Shown: piece by piece, positions 7,446-16,520 of the stretch | Position numbering within the stretch: the first letter of the stretch is position 1 | How the letters are laid out: each line of letters opens with the position of its first letter | From: Bacillota bacterium | Lineage (GTDB): Bacteria; Bacillota; Clostridia; Christensenellales; Aristaeellaceae | Assembly: GCA_023416585.1 (NCBI GenBank) | Contig: JAEZHM010000154.1 | Span: 292,748-356,747 of the forward strand | Direction: 5' to 3' | Length of the DNA stretch: 64,000 bases | Program-made: the position numbers and the translations under genes | The notes under the pieces: generated by a model | What the model was told of the DNA's origin: nothing | What the model saw: the letters and a program-made list of their open reading frames with translations, nothing else | The model's database searches: none

Positions 7446-8812
7446 TATATCAAAAAACCCGGCAGGTGAAGCGTGTGGATTTGATGGACAAGCTTACGAT
7501 TCTGGCAGACAGCGCAAAGTATGATGCGGCCTGTACCTCCTCCGGGGTAGACAGGCCCGGTGGAAAAGGGATAGGAAGCGCCGTTGCGGGCGGCTGCTGC
7601 CACACGTTTGCGGCAGATGGGCGGTGCGTATCACTTTTAAAGGTGCTGCTCAGCAACCACTGCATATACGACTGCAAATACTGCGTCAACCGCTGTACCA
7701 ATGATGTGCCAAGAGCGGCTTTTACACCAACGGAGTTGGCGGAGCTGACCATTCAATTCTACCGCCGCAATTATATTGAAGGTCTTTTTCTTTCCAGCGG
7801 TGTGCTGAAAAGTCCTGATCACACCATGGAGCAGATGATCAAGGCGCTGGAGATACTCCGCTATAAATATCAGTTCTGGGGCTACATCCATTGCAAAACC
7901 ATTCCCGGGGCGTCTGACGAACTCGTTCATCGCCTGGGTGTCCTTGCGGACAGGCTTAGCATCAATATCGAGCTTCCCAGTGAAGAAAGCCTTGTAAAGC
8001 TGGCACCCAATAAAACGAAAAAAGCCATTTTATCACCCATGGCGCAAATCAGAAGCGGTATTGAATCAAACCGCCAGGAGATTGTGAAATTCAAAAATGC
8101 GCCCCGATTCGCCGCCGCAGGGCAGGCGACGCAGATGATCATAGGTGCCAGCCCGGAAAGCGATTACCATATCCTGAAGCTTGCTTCCGGGCTGTATGAC
8201 AAATATCAGCTAAAGCGTGTATTCTATTCTGCCTATATCCCTGCTGTGGAGGATACGATGCTGCCGTCGTTGAATACGAAGCCACAGCTATTGCGGGAGC
8301 ACAGGTTGTACCAGGCTGATTTTTTGCTTCGTCAATACCAATTCGCCGCCGATGAGATTCTAAGCGAACAGGCGCCGAATTTCAATCCATATCTTGACCC
8401 CAAGTGCAACTGGGCAGTGCAGAACATGCAGTTTTTTCCTGTGGATGTAAATACCGCATCGATGGCAGAGCTCCTGCGGGTGCCGGGGATTGGCCCCACC
8501 AGCGCTCGGCGCATTGTGATTGCCAGAAAAAACAGCAGGCTGGACCTTGCGGCACTGAAGCGCATTGGTGTAGTTTTAAAGCGCGCTCAGTATTTCATTC
8601 AAGCAAAAGATATGCCATGCGGCATTACAGTCAGCCGGGAAACTACCGTGCGTGCACTGATTGATCCCAATTTAGGTACATTTGGTTTGGAACAGCTTTC
8701 GCTCTTTCCAGCCATGGCTGGTATGGGGTTGAATTTCCCGGCAAGCGGCAGGATGATTAATTTAAACAGCGCGGTGGAGGAGGCGGTACTGTGCCTGGCG
8801 CAAAGCCATTAG
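7439..8812 (+). CDS. Putative DNA modification/repair radical SAM protein
   Basis: 457 residues. Radical-SAM domain with the iron-sulfur motif CIYDCKYC (CX3CX2C) preceded by a cysteine-bearing GGCCHTF segment, and a C-terminal helix-hairpin-helix DNA-binding motif (LLRVPGIGPTSARRIVIARK). This is the architecture of the family known as putative DNA modification/repair radical SAM protein, normally next to a uracil-DNA-glycosylase-linked partner, as here. The reaction is unknown. Start ATG 7439 is chosen for AGAAGGAG just upstream; an in-frame extension to 7334 would read through the promoter. The downstream gene overlaps its end by 22 nt, so the two are translationally coupled. Confidence 0.88.
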   Translation: MFLYQKTRQVKRVDLMDKLTILADSAKYDAACTSSGVDRPGGKGIGSAVAGGCCHTFAADGRCVSLLKVLLSNHCIYDCKYCVNRCTNDVPRAAFTPTELAELTIQFYRRNYIEGLFLSSGVLKSPDHTMEQMIKALEILRYKYQFWGYIHCKTIPGASDELVHRLGVLADRLSINIELPSEESLVKLAPNKTKKAILSPMAQIRSGIESNRQEIVKFKNAPRFAAAGQATQMIIGASPESDYHILKLASGLYDKYQLKRVFYSAYIPAVEDTMLPSLNTKPQLLREHRLYQADFLLRQYQFAADEILSEQAPNFNPYLDPKCNWAVQNMQFFPVDVNTASMAELLRVPGIGPTSARRIVIARKNSRLDLAALKRIGVVLKRAQYFIQAKDMPCGITVSRETTVRALIDPNLGTFGLEQLSLFPAMAGMGLNFPASGRMINLNSAVEEAVLCLAQSH

Positions 8813-9564
8813 CAGAGCCCTGCGATGTGGTATACCTGTATGACGGAAGCCTGCCCGGCCTTTTTTGCTGCATTCATGAAAGCGTGTATACCCATGAACT
8901 ACCCTTTACCATTGCGGCAGAGGGGGAAGCGCAAATGGCGTTGTTCTTCAGAAAGCGTGTGGAAACGGATCAGGATAAAGCGCAAAGGGTAATGGATGCC
9001 GTTATGGAAAAGGTTTCACCACGAGCCTTTGATCTGATGAGGACTGTGTTTTACAGTTGTTTGAAGGAAAAGGAAAACGCACTTCTCCGCTTTGCATTGC
9101 TGGCTTTTTCCCAAGGGTCCAAAGTGTTGGAAATGTTGGCGCATCCCGATGTTGCTACGCTTTTGGAGGCTGAGCGCCATTTGCTTCGGGAAGGGCATCT
9201 GTTGACTGGGTTTGTGCGTTTTTCAGACTGCGATGGGAAGCTGGTGGCAGCCATCAGCCCCAAGAATTTTATTCTGCCATTCATTGCGGAACATTTTGCC
9301 GACCGTTTTTGCAACGAAACCTTTGCCATATATGACAAGATACACAAAGCGGCGCTTTACTACCAAGATGGAAACATGGAGCTTGTGCAGTTGGAGGAGG
9401 CATTGTTGCCCGAAGCCTCCGAAAATGAGGAACAATACCGCTCCTTATGGCGGCAGTTCTATAAAACCGTGGCCATTGAAGACCGGTACAATCCAAAATG
9501 CCGCATGACCCATATGCCCAAGCGCTATTGGGAAAACATGACCGAGATGCAGGACCTGCTTTAA
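8791..9564 (+). CDS. DNA metabolism protein, partner of the radical SAM enzyme
   Basis: 257 residues, matching the probable DNA metabolism family (DUF4130-like) that accompanies the radical SAM repair protein: YLYDGSLPGLFCCIHE at the start, then a helical region, LTGFVRFSDCDGKLVAAISP, ILPFIAEHFADRF and the closing MPKRYWENMTEM. In other genomes this domain can be fused to a uracil-DNA-glycosylase-like domain; here that domain is absent. Start GTG 8791 follows GGAGGAGG inside the previous gene; a second GTG at 8827 is possible. Its biochemical role is not known. I infer joint action with the upstream enzyme on damaged or modified DNA. Confidence 0.85.
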   Translation: MPGAKPLAEPCDVVYLYDGSLPGLFCCIHESVYTHELPFTIAAEGEAQMALFFRKRVETDQDKAQRVMDAVMEKVSPRAFDLMRTVFYSCLKEKENALLRFALLAFSQGSKVLEMLAHPDVATLLEAERHLLREGHLLTGFVRFSDCDGKLVAAISPKNFILPFIAEHFADRFCNETFAIYDKIHKAALYYQDGNMELVQLEEALLPEASENEEQYRSLWRQFYKTVAIEDRYNPKCRMTHMPKRYWENMTEMQDLL

Positions 9565-9663
9565 GCTCATACAAAACAAGGTCAAAAAAGTCGAGCACGA
9601 TGCTATCCTATCGTTTATAATGAAGTTGCTTCCGGAAGCAGAACAACGCAGGAGAAAAAGGCT

Positions 9664-11181
9664 ATGGATTATTCGCTGTGCATCCTGTCGGTGGTTACCT
9701 TCATTGAAAGGCGAGTAAGGATCGGCATGGACCAGCAATTGCTGGAGAAGGTTACGGGGTTTTCTTACCGTCATTTGCGGGAAGTGTTCAGGGAACGCAC
9801 CAAGATGACGCTGGCCCGGTATGCACTGTCCAGACGGGTCGCCCATGCTGCCTTCGACATGGCACACACGGAAAAAAGCCTGACGGACATCGCAGGGGAA
9901 TATGGTTTTGATACCTATGATACATTTTCCCGGGCGTTCCGAAGGGAAACGGGTGTGGCGCCCAGCCTTTTTCGAAAAGCAAACATCCAAGTGGGGCGAA
10001 AAAGACTTGCGGCAGGTGCCTATGGCCCAGCCATATGGATGGATGGGCTTAAACCCCCTGCAAATAGCGATTCGGAGGTAGAGACAATGACGAAAGATAT
10101 GGAAAAGACGGCGGATAGCTGCATCTTGTATGGGGTTCCGAAGGTGGAATACACCTACGAAGAATGCACGCCATTCCCTTCCTGCCTGAAAGCCTGCCTA
10201 AACTATATGGGTCAGCAAGCTGACTATTCAAGCCTGATGGCGGTAAGCGGTGCGGCGTTCAGGCTGCGCTGGAATGTGGACAGGTGGGACGGCGGCAACG
10301 TAGATATTCAGTATGTCTACGACAACCCGATGGAAGCCTTCCGCCGCTCCTTTCAAGCAGTGGGACGCAAGGTGCGGATGCTTGAGCGGAAAGAAAGCAG
10401 TAAGGAGCAATTCAAGGCTTTCATCCGGGAAGAATTAGACCGAGGCCGGCCGGTGATCGCCCTGGGCATCATTGGTCCGCCGGAGGCTTGCATCCTTACC
10501 GGATACCAAGACAGCGGAGAGACACTGCTTGGTTGGAACTTTTTCCAGGGCAACCCGGAATTTGACCAGGAAAGGGAAACCCACGAATGTGGATATTTCA
10601 TTACCCGCACTTGGTGGGAAAACGGTTGCACAAAGCTCCTAATGGCCATCGGGGAGGAAGCGGGGGAAACTGCTCACATACGGGAACTGCTTGAAAACGC
10701 TGTGGATGTTTTAACAAAGGAACGCATCACTATTTGCGATCCCGTCACATCGGAAAAGCGTATCTACGCTGGAGGCCAGGCCGCGTATGACGCTTGGGCC
10801 GGGGCCATCGGAAACGATCGGGAGTTTCCTGAAAATGCGGTGCTGCCTATTTTGTTCGAACGCACCATGTGCCAGACGGACGCTCAGGTGATGGTAGGAG
10901 AAGGCCGGTCCCACGCGGCCTGCTGGATTCAGAAGATTGGAGAAAAGCATCCGGAAATCAATGACTTGTGCCAGAAGGCGGCCCAGCAATTTAGGGACGC
11001 AGCGGACTGTGCTATGGAAATGTACAAGGTCAAAGGCGGTTTCGAGCAAAACGAGCAAAACATCCGTACCCTGGCCCGGCCAGAGGTTCGCAAGCAAATC
11101 GTAGCCCTTATCAAAAAAGCGAAGCATCATGATCAAATGGCTTGTGAGCATATCATGGCCATGCTGGAAAGAATCTCATAA
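9664..11181 (+). CDS. AraC-type regulator fused to a papain-like (BtrH-like) domain
   Basis: 505 residues in two parts. Residues about 15-105 are an AraC DNA-binding domain with two helix-turn-helices (LLEKVTGFSYRHLREVFRER; LTDIAGEYGFDTYDTFSRAF). From about 155 comes a cysteine-peptidase-like domain resembling BtrH N-terminal/C39 folds (CTPFPSCLKACLNYMG; EACILTGYQDSGETLLGWNFF), ending in a helical segment. The wiring suggests a one-component regulator whose papain-like part senses a ligand; whether it is catalytic is unclear. Start ATG 9664 has CAGGAGA upstream. A terminator follows. Confidence 0.75.
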   Translation: MDYSLCILSVVTFIERRVRIGMDQQLLEKVTGFSYRHLREVFRERTKMTLARYALSRRVAHAAFDMAHTEKSLTDIAGEYGFDTYDTFSRAFRRETGVAPSLFRKANIQVGRKRLAAGAYGPAIWMDGLKPPANSDSEVETMTKDMEKTADSCILYGVPKVEYTYEECTPFPSCLKACLNYMGQQADYSSLMAVSGAAFRLRWNVDRWDGGNVDIQYVYDNPMEAFRRSFQAVGRKVRMLERKESSKEQFKAFIREELDRGRPVIALGIIGPPEACILTGYQDSGETLLGWNFFQGNPEFDQERETHECGYFITRTWWENGCTKLLMAIGEEAGETAHIRELLENAVDVLTKERITICDPVTSEKRIYAGGQAAYDAWAGAIGNDREFPENAVLPILFERTMCQTDAQVMVGEGRSHAACWIQKIGEKHPEINDLCQKAAQQFRDAADCAMEMYKVKGGFEQNEQNIRTLARPEVRKQIVALIKKAKHHDQMACEHIMAMLERIS

Positions 11182-11187
11182 GAAATG

Positions 11188-11212
11188 CCGCCGTGGGAAA
11201 ACCCCGCGGCGG
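11188..11212 (+). terminator. Terminator after the AraC-type gene
   Basis: Stem CCGCCGTGGG / CCCCGCGGCGG (11188-11197 and 11202-11212) with an AAAA loop, followed by TATCTTT. Confidence 0.65.
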
Positions 11213-11317
11213 TATCTTTATTCACCGGAACAGGTTTTGCTTACACACATTCCGATCTTGATAAGGGAACGTATGTTTGCTAAAATAAAACAAACATATA
11301 CAGGAGTGGGCAAAAGC

Positions 11318-11569
11318 ATGACGGGGGATGAGAAGAAAACATTTGTCCGGGTGGAAGCGTGGTTTTCAGAAGAAGGCGCGGTGCATCCCACCTGTGTTAT
11401 ATGGAATGATGGCACACGATATTCCGTTCAAAATGTGTTGGACATTCGCCCAGGAGTCAGCCTCTTTGCAAATGCGGCCGGCATGCGGTACACGGTGCGC
11501 ATTGGCGGCCGCGTGACCTATTTGTATCAGGCGGGCACAAGGTGGTTTGTGGAGCAAAAGCATCCTTGA
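11318..11569 (+). CDS. Small hypothetical protein, 83 residues
   Basis: ATG 11318 lies nine bases after AGGAGTGG and opens a small, mostly beta-strand protein (FVRVEAWFSEEGAVHPTCVIW; RYSVQNVLDIRPG; RYTVRIGGRVTYLYQAGTRW). It looks like a compact beta-barrel with no membrane segment or signal peptide. The same frame is open further upstream into the AraC-type gene, but that part has no start with a ribosome site. It stands alone between a terminator and a convergent MATE gene. I do not recognise the family. Confidence 0.65.
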   Translation: MTGDEKKTFVRVEAWFSEEGAVHPTCVIWNDGTRYSVQNVLDIRPGVSLFANAAGMRYTVRIGGRVTYLYQAGTRWFVEQKHP

Positions 11570-11582
11570 TTTTCAGTTGTTT

Positions 11583-12953
11583 TCATAGCACCTTGCCATG
11601 CTCCCAGCGGCCGGATCTATACCGTACATAAAAGGCTGCAGAGCGGGCGACCCAATCGATCATCATGGCGACCCAAACTCCCATTACACCCATGCCAAAG
11701 CTTTGCACCAGCAGATAGCTGAAACCAATGCGGAATATCAGCATGGAAAGGCCGGAAACCACCATGGTGAACCGCACATCTCCCGCAGCTCGAAGTGCAT
11801 TAGGCAGAGAAAACGAGGATGGCCAAAAGAATGCGCAGACGATGGTATATACCATGATCAGCTGCCTTACGACTCCTGCTGTTTCAGGGCTTAGATCATA
11901 GCTTTTAATCACGTAGGGGCAGGCAGCCAGGATCACACCAACCAGCAGCGCCATGGTGATATAGGCAAAGCTCATCAACTTTTTGACATAAAGTTTGGCC
12001 TGTCCATACTCTCCGGCACCTGCACAGCGGCCTACCACTGTAATCAATGCCAATCCTACGGCGGAGCCGGGAATCGTTTGAAACCCGGACAGATTGCTTG
12101 CAACCGCATTGGCGGCAATGGCTACGCCGCCAAGAGAGGATACAAGACTTTGCAGCAAAATCTTGCCCAGCTGAAACAAGCTGTTTTCCAATCCATTAGG
12201 GATACCTATGCCCAAAATCCGCCTTACCATATTTCCATCCCACTCAAATTTCCAAAGTGAAGGGATTCGCAGCAATGGATGATGTGGATTCGTAAGCAAA
12301 TGCAGCATGATTGCCGATCCAATAATCCTCGCCGTTAGCGCGGCTATGGCTGCTCCTGCCACCCCCAGGCGGAAGACATAGATCAGCAGCGCGTTTCCGA
12401 TCACATTAAAAAGGTTGATGAGAAGCGTTGTATTCAGAGAAGCCCGGGAGCTGCCAACTGCGCGCAGCAGGGCTGAACCGCCATTGAAAACGGATAGGAA
12501 AGGAAAACTGAAAATGATAATGAGAAAATATGTCCGAGAGTAGTCCATTACGGCCGTATCCACATTCGGAAAGACCACCGCCAGCAGGCTGCGAAAAAAT
12601 ATAAGGGACAGTCCGCTGATCAATAGGGAAACAGCCAGCATGGCATACAATAGCTGCTTTGCCGCCTTGCCCGCCATGTCCAGTTCCTTGCGGCCCAGAT
12701 ACTGGGCAGTCACCACTGCGCCGCCGGTGGCCAGAGCGGCGAATATATTGATCAGCAGAATATTGATGCTGTCCACCAGGGAGATAGCCGATACGGCGGC
12801 CTCTCCCACGGAGGATACCATCATGGAATTGATGATGCTCATAAATACGATAAGCAGCTGCTCCAGGAGCAAGGGGATCATCAGCCTGCGCAGTTCCTCG
12901 CCTGTAAACATCATGGAATGATCATATTTTCGACTGCCTGAAAATAATCGCAT
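11583..12953 (-). CDS. MATE family efflux transporter
   Basis: 456 residues with about twelve transmembrane segments and MATE landmarks in both halves (LLLEQLLIVFMSIINSMMVSS near the N-terminus; IGIPNGLENSLFQLGKILLQ in the second half). MATE proteins export organic cations, drugs or metabolites using Na+ or H+ gradients. The substrate is not visible. The start ATG 12953 has only a weak AAGAAG site. It is divergent from the DUF362 gene, with about 250 nt between them. Confidence 0.88.
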   Translation of the reverse strand: MRLFSGSRKYDHSMMFTGEELRRLMIPLLLEQLLIVFMSIINSMMVSSVGEAAVSAISLVDSINILLINIFAALATGGAVVTAQYLGRKELDMAGKAAKQLLYAMLAVSLLISGLSLIFFRSLLAVVFPNVDTAVMDYSRTYFLIIIFSFPFLSVFNGGSALLRAVGSSRASLNTTLLINLFNVIGNALLIYVFRLGVAGAAIAALTARIIGSAIMLHLLTNPHHPLLRIPSLWKFEWDGNMVRRILGIGIPNGLENSLFQLGKILLQSLVSSLGGVAIAANAVASNLSGFQTIPGSAVGLALITVVGRCAGAGEYGQAKLYVKKLMSFAYITMALLVGVILAACPYVIKSYDLSPETAGVVRQLIMVYTIVCAFFWPSSFSLPNALRAAGDVRFTMVVSGLSMLIFRIGFSYLLVQSFGMGVMGVWVAMMIDWVARSAAFYVRYRSGRWEHGKVL

Positions 12954-13210
12954 TAAAATTCTTCTTTATCAATATATTGAGGCTTACGGAAAAATCAATA
13001 AGTTCATTCTGGATTTCATTGAAAAGCATACGCAAACCAGTGAAGGCAGCATGCAGACTCATACCGGTCTCATTGTAAGATTTTTGTAAGCGCCAATCCG
13101 ATTGTATCATAATCTCTGAGCCGTGCATAGCAAGCGGCGGCGAATTGTGCTAAAATACCTTAAGTAGCAGCTTGTAATCATGGCATGAAAATGCTCGGGG
13201 AGGAAAACGG

Positions 13211-14371
13211 GTGGAGAAAAAGAAAAGTATCGTTTCACTGGTACCATGCGCTGTATATAACGAAGAAAGCGTGTACCGAGCGGTAGCCCAGGGCATATCT
13301 CTGCTGGGTGGAATTGAAAAGATCGTTTCCAAAGAGGAAAAGATACTTCTAAAACCCAATTTACTGGGCAAGGCGGATCCGGAGAAGGCCATTACGACAC
13401 ATCCGGCTGTGTTTTCAGCAGTAGGAAGGCTGCTTAGGGAAAGTGGATATTCGCATATTGCATTCGGCGATTCTCCGGGACCGGGCTCCATCAGCGTATC
13501 GAAAGTAGCGGAAGGCTGCGGTATTTTGCAATCAGCCCAAGCGCTTGATATCCCTCTTGCTGATTTTACGCATGGGATCAAGAGGCCTGCGCCTGATGGA
13601 TATATATGCAAACATTTTGTAATCGCCGGCGGCGTTCTGGAAGCAGACGCCATTATTAACGTATGCAAGATGAAGACCCATGCCCTGGAGCGGGTGACGG
13701 GAGCTGTAAAAAATCTGTACGGCTGCGTACAGGGGTTCAATAAAGGGGCGGGCCATGCCAAATATCCCGATGCCATACGCTTTGCCAGGATGGTGGCGGA
13801 CCTGAACGTGCTGCTTAAACCACGGCTGCACATTATGGATGGTATTATAGCCATGGAGGGGAACGGTCCTTCCTCAGGCACGCCAGTTAAGATGAAGGTG
13901 CTTCTCTTTTCCGCTGATCCTGTGGCTTTAGACAGCGTATTTTGCCGCTTGGTGAACCTATCGCCGGCATTGGTACCTACCAATGTGGCAGGGGAGCAGG
14001 CTGGTATCGGCGTATGGCGGGAGGATGAAATCGAGATTCTCACGCCGGAGGGCAAGATCACATTCCAGCAGGCGGCGGAGTTGTACGGCAAAGCCGATTT
14101 TAAGGTATTCCGTGGCTCCGGGGCCAAGGGATATGCATTAAGGCTGTCCCGCCTGATTCCAGCACTTAGGGAGCGCCCGGTTGCTGATCCCAAACTTTGC
14201 ATCCGCTGCGGTATGTGCGTGGAAAGCTGTCCAGTGGAGGGGAAAGCCATCTTTCTGGATAAAAACGTGGATAAAGCTCCCAGATATGATTACAAAAAGT
14301 GTATCAGATGCTACTGTTGTCAGGAAGTCTGTTGTTGTAGCGCAATTACCATAAAACGGGGCAAACTATGA
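13211..14371 (+). CDS. DUF362 domain protein with two 4Fe-4S clusters
   Basis: 386 residues. The DUF362 domain spans residues 5 to about 290 (ILLKPNLLG; ITTHPAVFSAVGRLLRESGY; KMKTHALERVTGAVKNLYGC; DGIIAMEGNGPSSGTP). A ferredoxin domain closes the protein (CIRCGMCVESCPVEG and CIRCYCCQEVCCC). This is the usual clostridial architecture for an iron-sulfur protein of unknown reaction. GTG 13211 follows GGGGAGG. The second cluster motif is unusually cysteine-rich (YCCQEVCCCS). No functional neighbours in the same direction; downstream is the AT-rich island. Confidence 0.85.
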   Translation: MEKKKSIVSLVPCAVYNEESVYRAVAQGISLLGGIEKIVSKEEKILLKPNLLGKADPEKAITTHPAVFSAVGRLLRESGYSHIAFGDSPGPGSISVSKVAEGCGILQSAQALDIPLADFTHGIKRPAPDGYICKHFVIAGGVLEADAIINVCKMKTHALERVTGAVKNLYGCVQGFNKGAGHAKYPDAIRFARMVADLNVLLKPRLHIMDGIIAMEGNGPSSGTPVKMKVLLFSADPVALDSVFCRLVNLSPALVPTNVAGEQAGIGVWREDEIEILTPEGKITFQQAAELYGKADFKVFRGSGAKGYALRLSRLIPALRERPVADPKLCIRCGMCVESCPVEGKAIFLDKNVDKAPRYDYKKCIRCYCCQEVCCCSAITIKRGKL

Positions 14372-14706
14372 AACGATATTGTGCATGATGAACAAATAAA
14401 AAATGTATCTCGTGACGCAAATTATGTTATATAGAATTAATAGAGACATAACAATATGCAATGTTTCTCTATTTTTCTATTATGAATATGTCACAAATTA
14501 GTGCAATTATAACAAAAATGCATCTCCTGACACGCTGTATATATAAAGTTGAATTTTTATCGGAAAAAAGATATAATAATATAGCTAATAACTATATCTT
14601 TATTCTTGGGTCAGGGTGTGTTTTGGTCAAGAAAACAGTTATAAAAACATAATGAGATTGGAGGCATAGCGAATTGCTATGCCCCTGCCTTTAGTACCAT
14701 ATGGAA
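14372..14706. other. AT-rich spacer at the left edge of the island
   Basis: 335 nt of strongly AT-rich sequence between DUF362 and the 378-residue gene. It holds one clear structure, an 8-bp inverted repeat GGCATAGC/GCTATGCC (14663-14670, 14676-14683). A 63-codon open frame (14461-14652) has no ribosome site and is not called. The base composition changes sharply at about 14,380. Confidence 0.6.
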
Positions 14707-15843
14707 TTAATTAATTACTAAAAATTCTGTTACCTCAGAAAAAAACCAATGTTTCTTACTCTTATCAAGAGTACCTGTGACAATAACTTCCTTATCATCA
14801 CGGTAAGCATCACATGCTAATATATGATTTTCTGGATTAAGATGAAGATTAATAGATCTCAAAGTATTATCGATTTTTGCTAAGAGTCTTACTGTGTTCT
14901 CAGTTTCAAAACCGCTATCGGTCTTTTGAAGCATTTTAATTGTTCCATTGAGAGTAACATCCTCAACTAAACTAAAATCCTTATAGCGTTTTGATATTTC
15001 ATCGATAATAGCAAAATGAATATTATTTATAACATTAATCTTGGGTTCCGCTACTGAATGAGTAATTGCTTCTGCATAGAAGACTGAAGACTCTAACGTA
15101 ATATCTTTTCCATCTTCTGGTTTGATTTGCATTATAGCATCACACATATTTGCAGTTATTCCGTCAACATATGCATTATCAATTATCTCTGAAATATATG
15201 TCTGCTTTTCCACAATGCTGACAACCTGTTCGAAAGCCTTTTCAATACGTTTGATTATTTTGTGTTCAACTGGTTCGGGGAGAGATGGAATAGCGTTTGT
15301 AAAGAATATTTGCTCATTTTCTTCACTGGCAACTGACACATCAATATTGAACACATAGCTTCCTACTTCAGTTTGTGCGAATTGAAATTTTTCCATGTTG
15401 TTTTTTGCATTATAGAATGCTCTTTGACATACTGGTCGCGCATTTTCTTCAGCACAAGCCGCATAAAGAACCAAATCTTTAAGCCCATCAAGACAACGAG
15501 CGGCATAATCAAGTGGAATTTTGCCATTTTCACTTGCTTTCATAATAATTCTAAACCTAATTCTATCTGTAAAAGCACTCTTTAGAGAGTCAATAATGTC
15601 ACTTTCAGATTTTTCATAATAATTGCTCAAAATTTTAACAACATCATATATTCTTGGGTAAAAATCGACAAGATTAACATTAGCTGGAACAGCTATTATA
15701 TACCCAGGATCATTTTGATCTTTATATAGCCAAATGTTATTGTTTTTGAATGAATCCTCTCTTACCCATCCTGTAACAAGTAGAAATTTTTCTATTGATG
15801 CTGGTGTAATTCCACTTAAATCTTTGAGTAGATAGGAGTTCAC
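14707..15843 (-). CDS. Unknown protein coupled to the DUF4365 gene (possible defence partner)
   Basis: 378 residues, soluble, rich in Asn, Ile, Lys and Glu, with AT-rich codons unlike the neighbourhood. The start reads IEKFLLVTGWVREDSFKNNN, then a Tyr/Asp-rich alpha-beta region, a helical middle (EHKIIKRIEKAFEQVVSIVE) and a C-terminal part with several beta strands ending DKSKKHWFFSEVTEFLVIN. The GTG start overlaps the stop of the DUF4365 gene by four bases (GTGA), so the two are translationally coupled. I recognise no enzymatic motif. Its constant companion role, if any, must be inferred from the DUF4365 gene. Confidence 0.75.
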   Translation of the reverse strand: MNSYLLKDLSGITPASIEKFLLVTGWVREDSFKNNNIWLYKDQNDPGYIIAVPANVNLVDFYPRIYDVVKILSNYYEKSESDIIDSLKSAFTDRIRFRIIMKASENGKIPLDYAARCLDGLKDLVLYAACAEENARPVCQRAFYNAKNNMEKFQFAQTEVGSYVFNIDVSVASEENEQIFFTNAIPSLPEPVEHKIIKRIEKAFEQVVSIVEKQTYISEIIDNAYVDGITANMCDAIMQIKPEDGKDITLESSVFYAEAITHSVAEPKINVINNIHFAIIDEISKRYKDFSLVEDVTLNGTIKMLQKTDSGFETENTVRLLAKIDNTLRSINLHLNPENHILACDAYRDDKEVIVTGTLDKSKKHWFFSEVTEFLVIN

Positions 15844-16352
15844 AACATATCACCTCCTTTTATTTTTTTAATGATATCCGTCAATGCTTCTGGAGAAAAT
15901 ACTTGATCAATAGGTATGGAAATTCTCCTTTTTGAAGTGTTTTCAGTCGGAGATAAGCCTGCTAAAGAATACCACCAAGCACATTTTTTTAGAGTCATAT
16001 ATTCAGGTGAAATATATAGCCAGTCAAATTCTGTTCTAGGAAGTACAAAAAGTATAAGTATGCTCGGAAGCATAAGGTTTGATGAAACTAAATCATTATA
16101 GTTCTTTGCATCAAGATCATAATATATATACCCATCTCGAAAAATAACGTCACATGAACTTTTTAACTGAAAGTTTAAGCCAATTCCGTTTTCAACACGT
16201 CTTCCCCCTCTATCAATAACTTCTTTGATTGTTCCATCAAAACCATAATCAAACTCTGATTTTCCTGCTAAATTGTAACCTGCTTTAGCAGTCACTGCAC
16301 AAACATATGCTCTTCCAAGAAATTCCTTTTTATGCTCCTCAGTTATAGACAT
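15840..16352 (-). CDS. DUF4365 nuclease-like protein
   Basis: 170 residues matching the DUF4365 pattern: EFLGRAYVCAVTAKAGYNLA at the start, FDYGFDGTIKEV, then GLNFQLKSS. Asp39 (or Asp35) and the Gln62-x-Lys64 pair resemble the metal-binding core of PD-(D/E)XK nucleases with Gln replacing the acidic residue, a known variant. DUF4365 genes are frequent in accessory and defence regions. A weak AAAGG site precedes ATG 16352. It is first in a two-gene AT-rich operon with its own promoter about 140 nt upstream. Nuclease activity is inference. Confidence 0.8.
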   Translation of the reverse strand: MSITEEHKKEFLGRAYVCAVTAKAGYNLAGKSEFDYGFDGTIKEVIDRGGRRVENGIGLNFQLKSSCDVIFRDGYIYYDLDAKNYNDLVSSNLMLPSILILFVLPRTEFDWLYISPEYMTLKKCAWWYSLAGLSPTENTSKRRISIPIDQVFSPEALTDIIKKIKGGDML

Positions 16353-16491
16353 AAAATCAAGCCTTTCAAATGAAACTATTTCCTCTTCTGGTAAGGATCC
16401 TTATGTGTATGTGGAGGTGCAATGAAAGTGACATTTTCCCTGTGTATTTATGTACTAAGTGCAAATGATTTATATCTTGATATCAATGCAA

Positions 16492-16520
16492 ATTGTATAC
16501 ATTATTTACAACATTGTCAA
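16492..16520 (-). promoter_or_regulatory. Promoter of the DUF4365 operon
   Basis: Minus strand: -35 TTGACA (16520-16515), 17-nt spacer, -10 TACAAT (16497-16492). This would give a leader of about 130 nt before ATG 16352. The flanks are AT-rich. Confidence 0.6.

Noticed and set aside
13150..14250. Long open frame antisense to the DUF362 gene
   Set aside because: Antisense shadow of a clear coding gene; composition rich in Ser/Pro/Arg and no ribosome site.
14461..14652. 63-codon open frame in the AT-rich spacer
   Set aside because: No ribosome site, low-complexity Ile/Asn/Lys composition expected from AT-rich DNA, no recognisable similarity.
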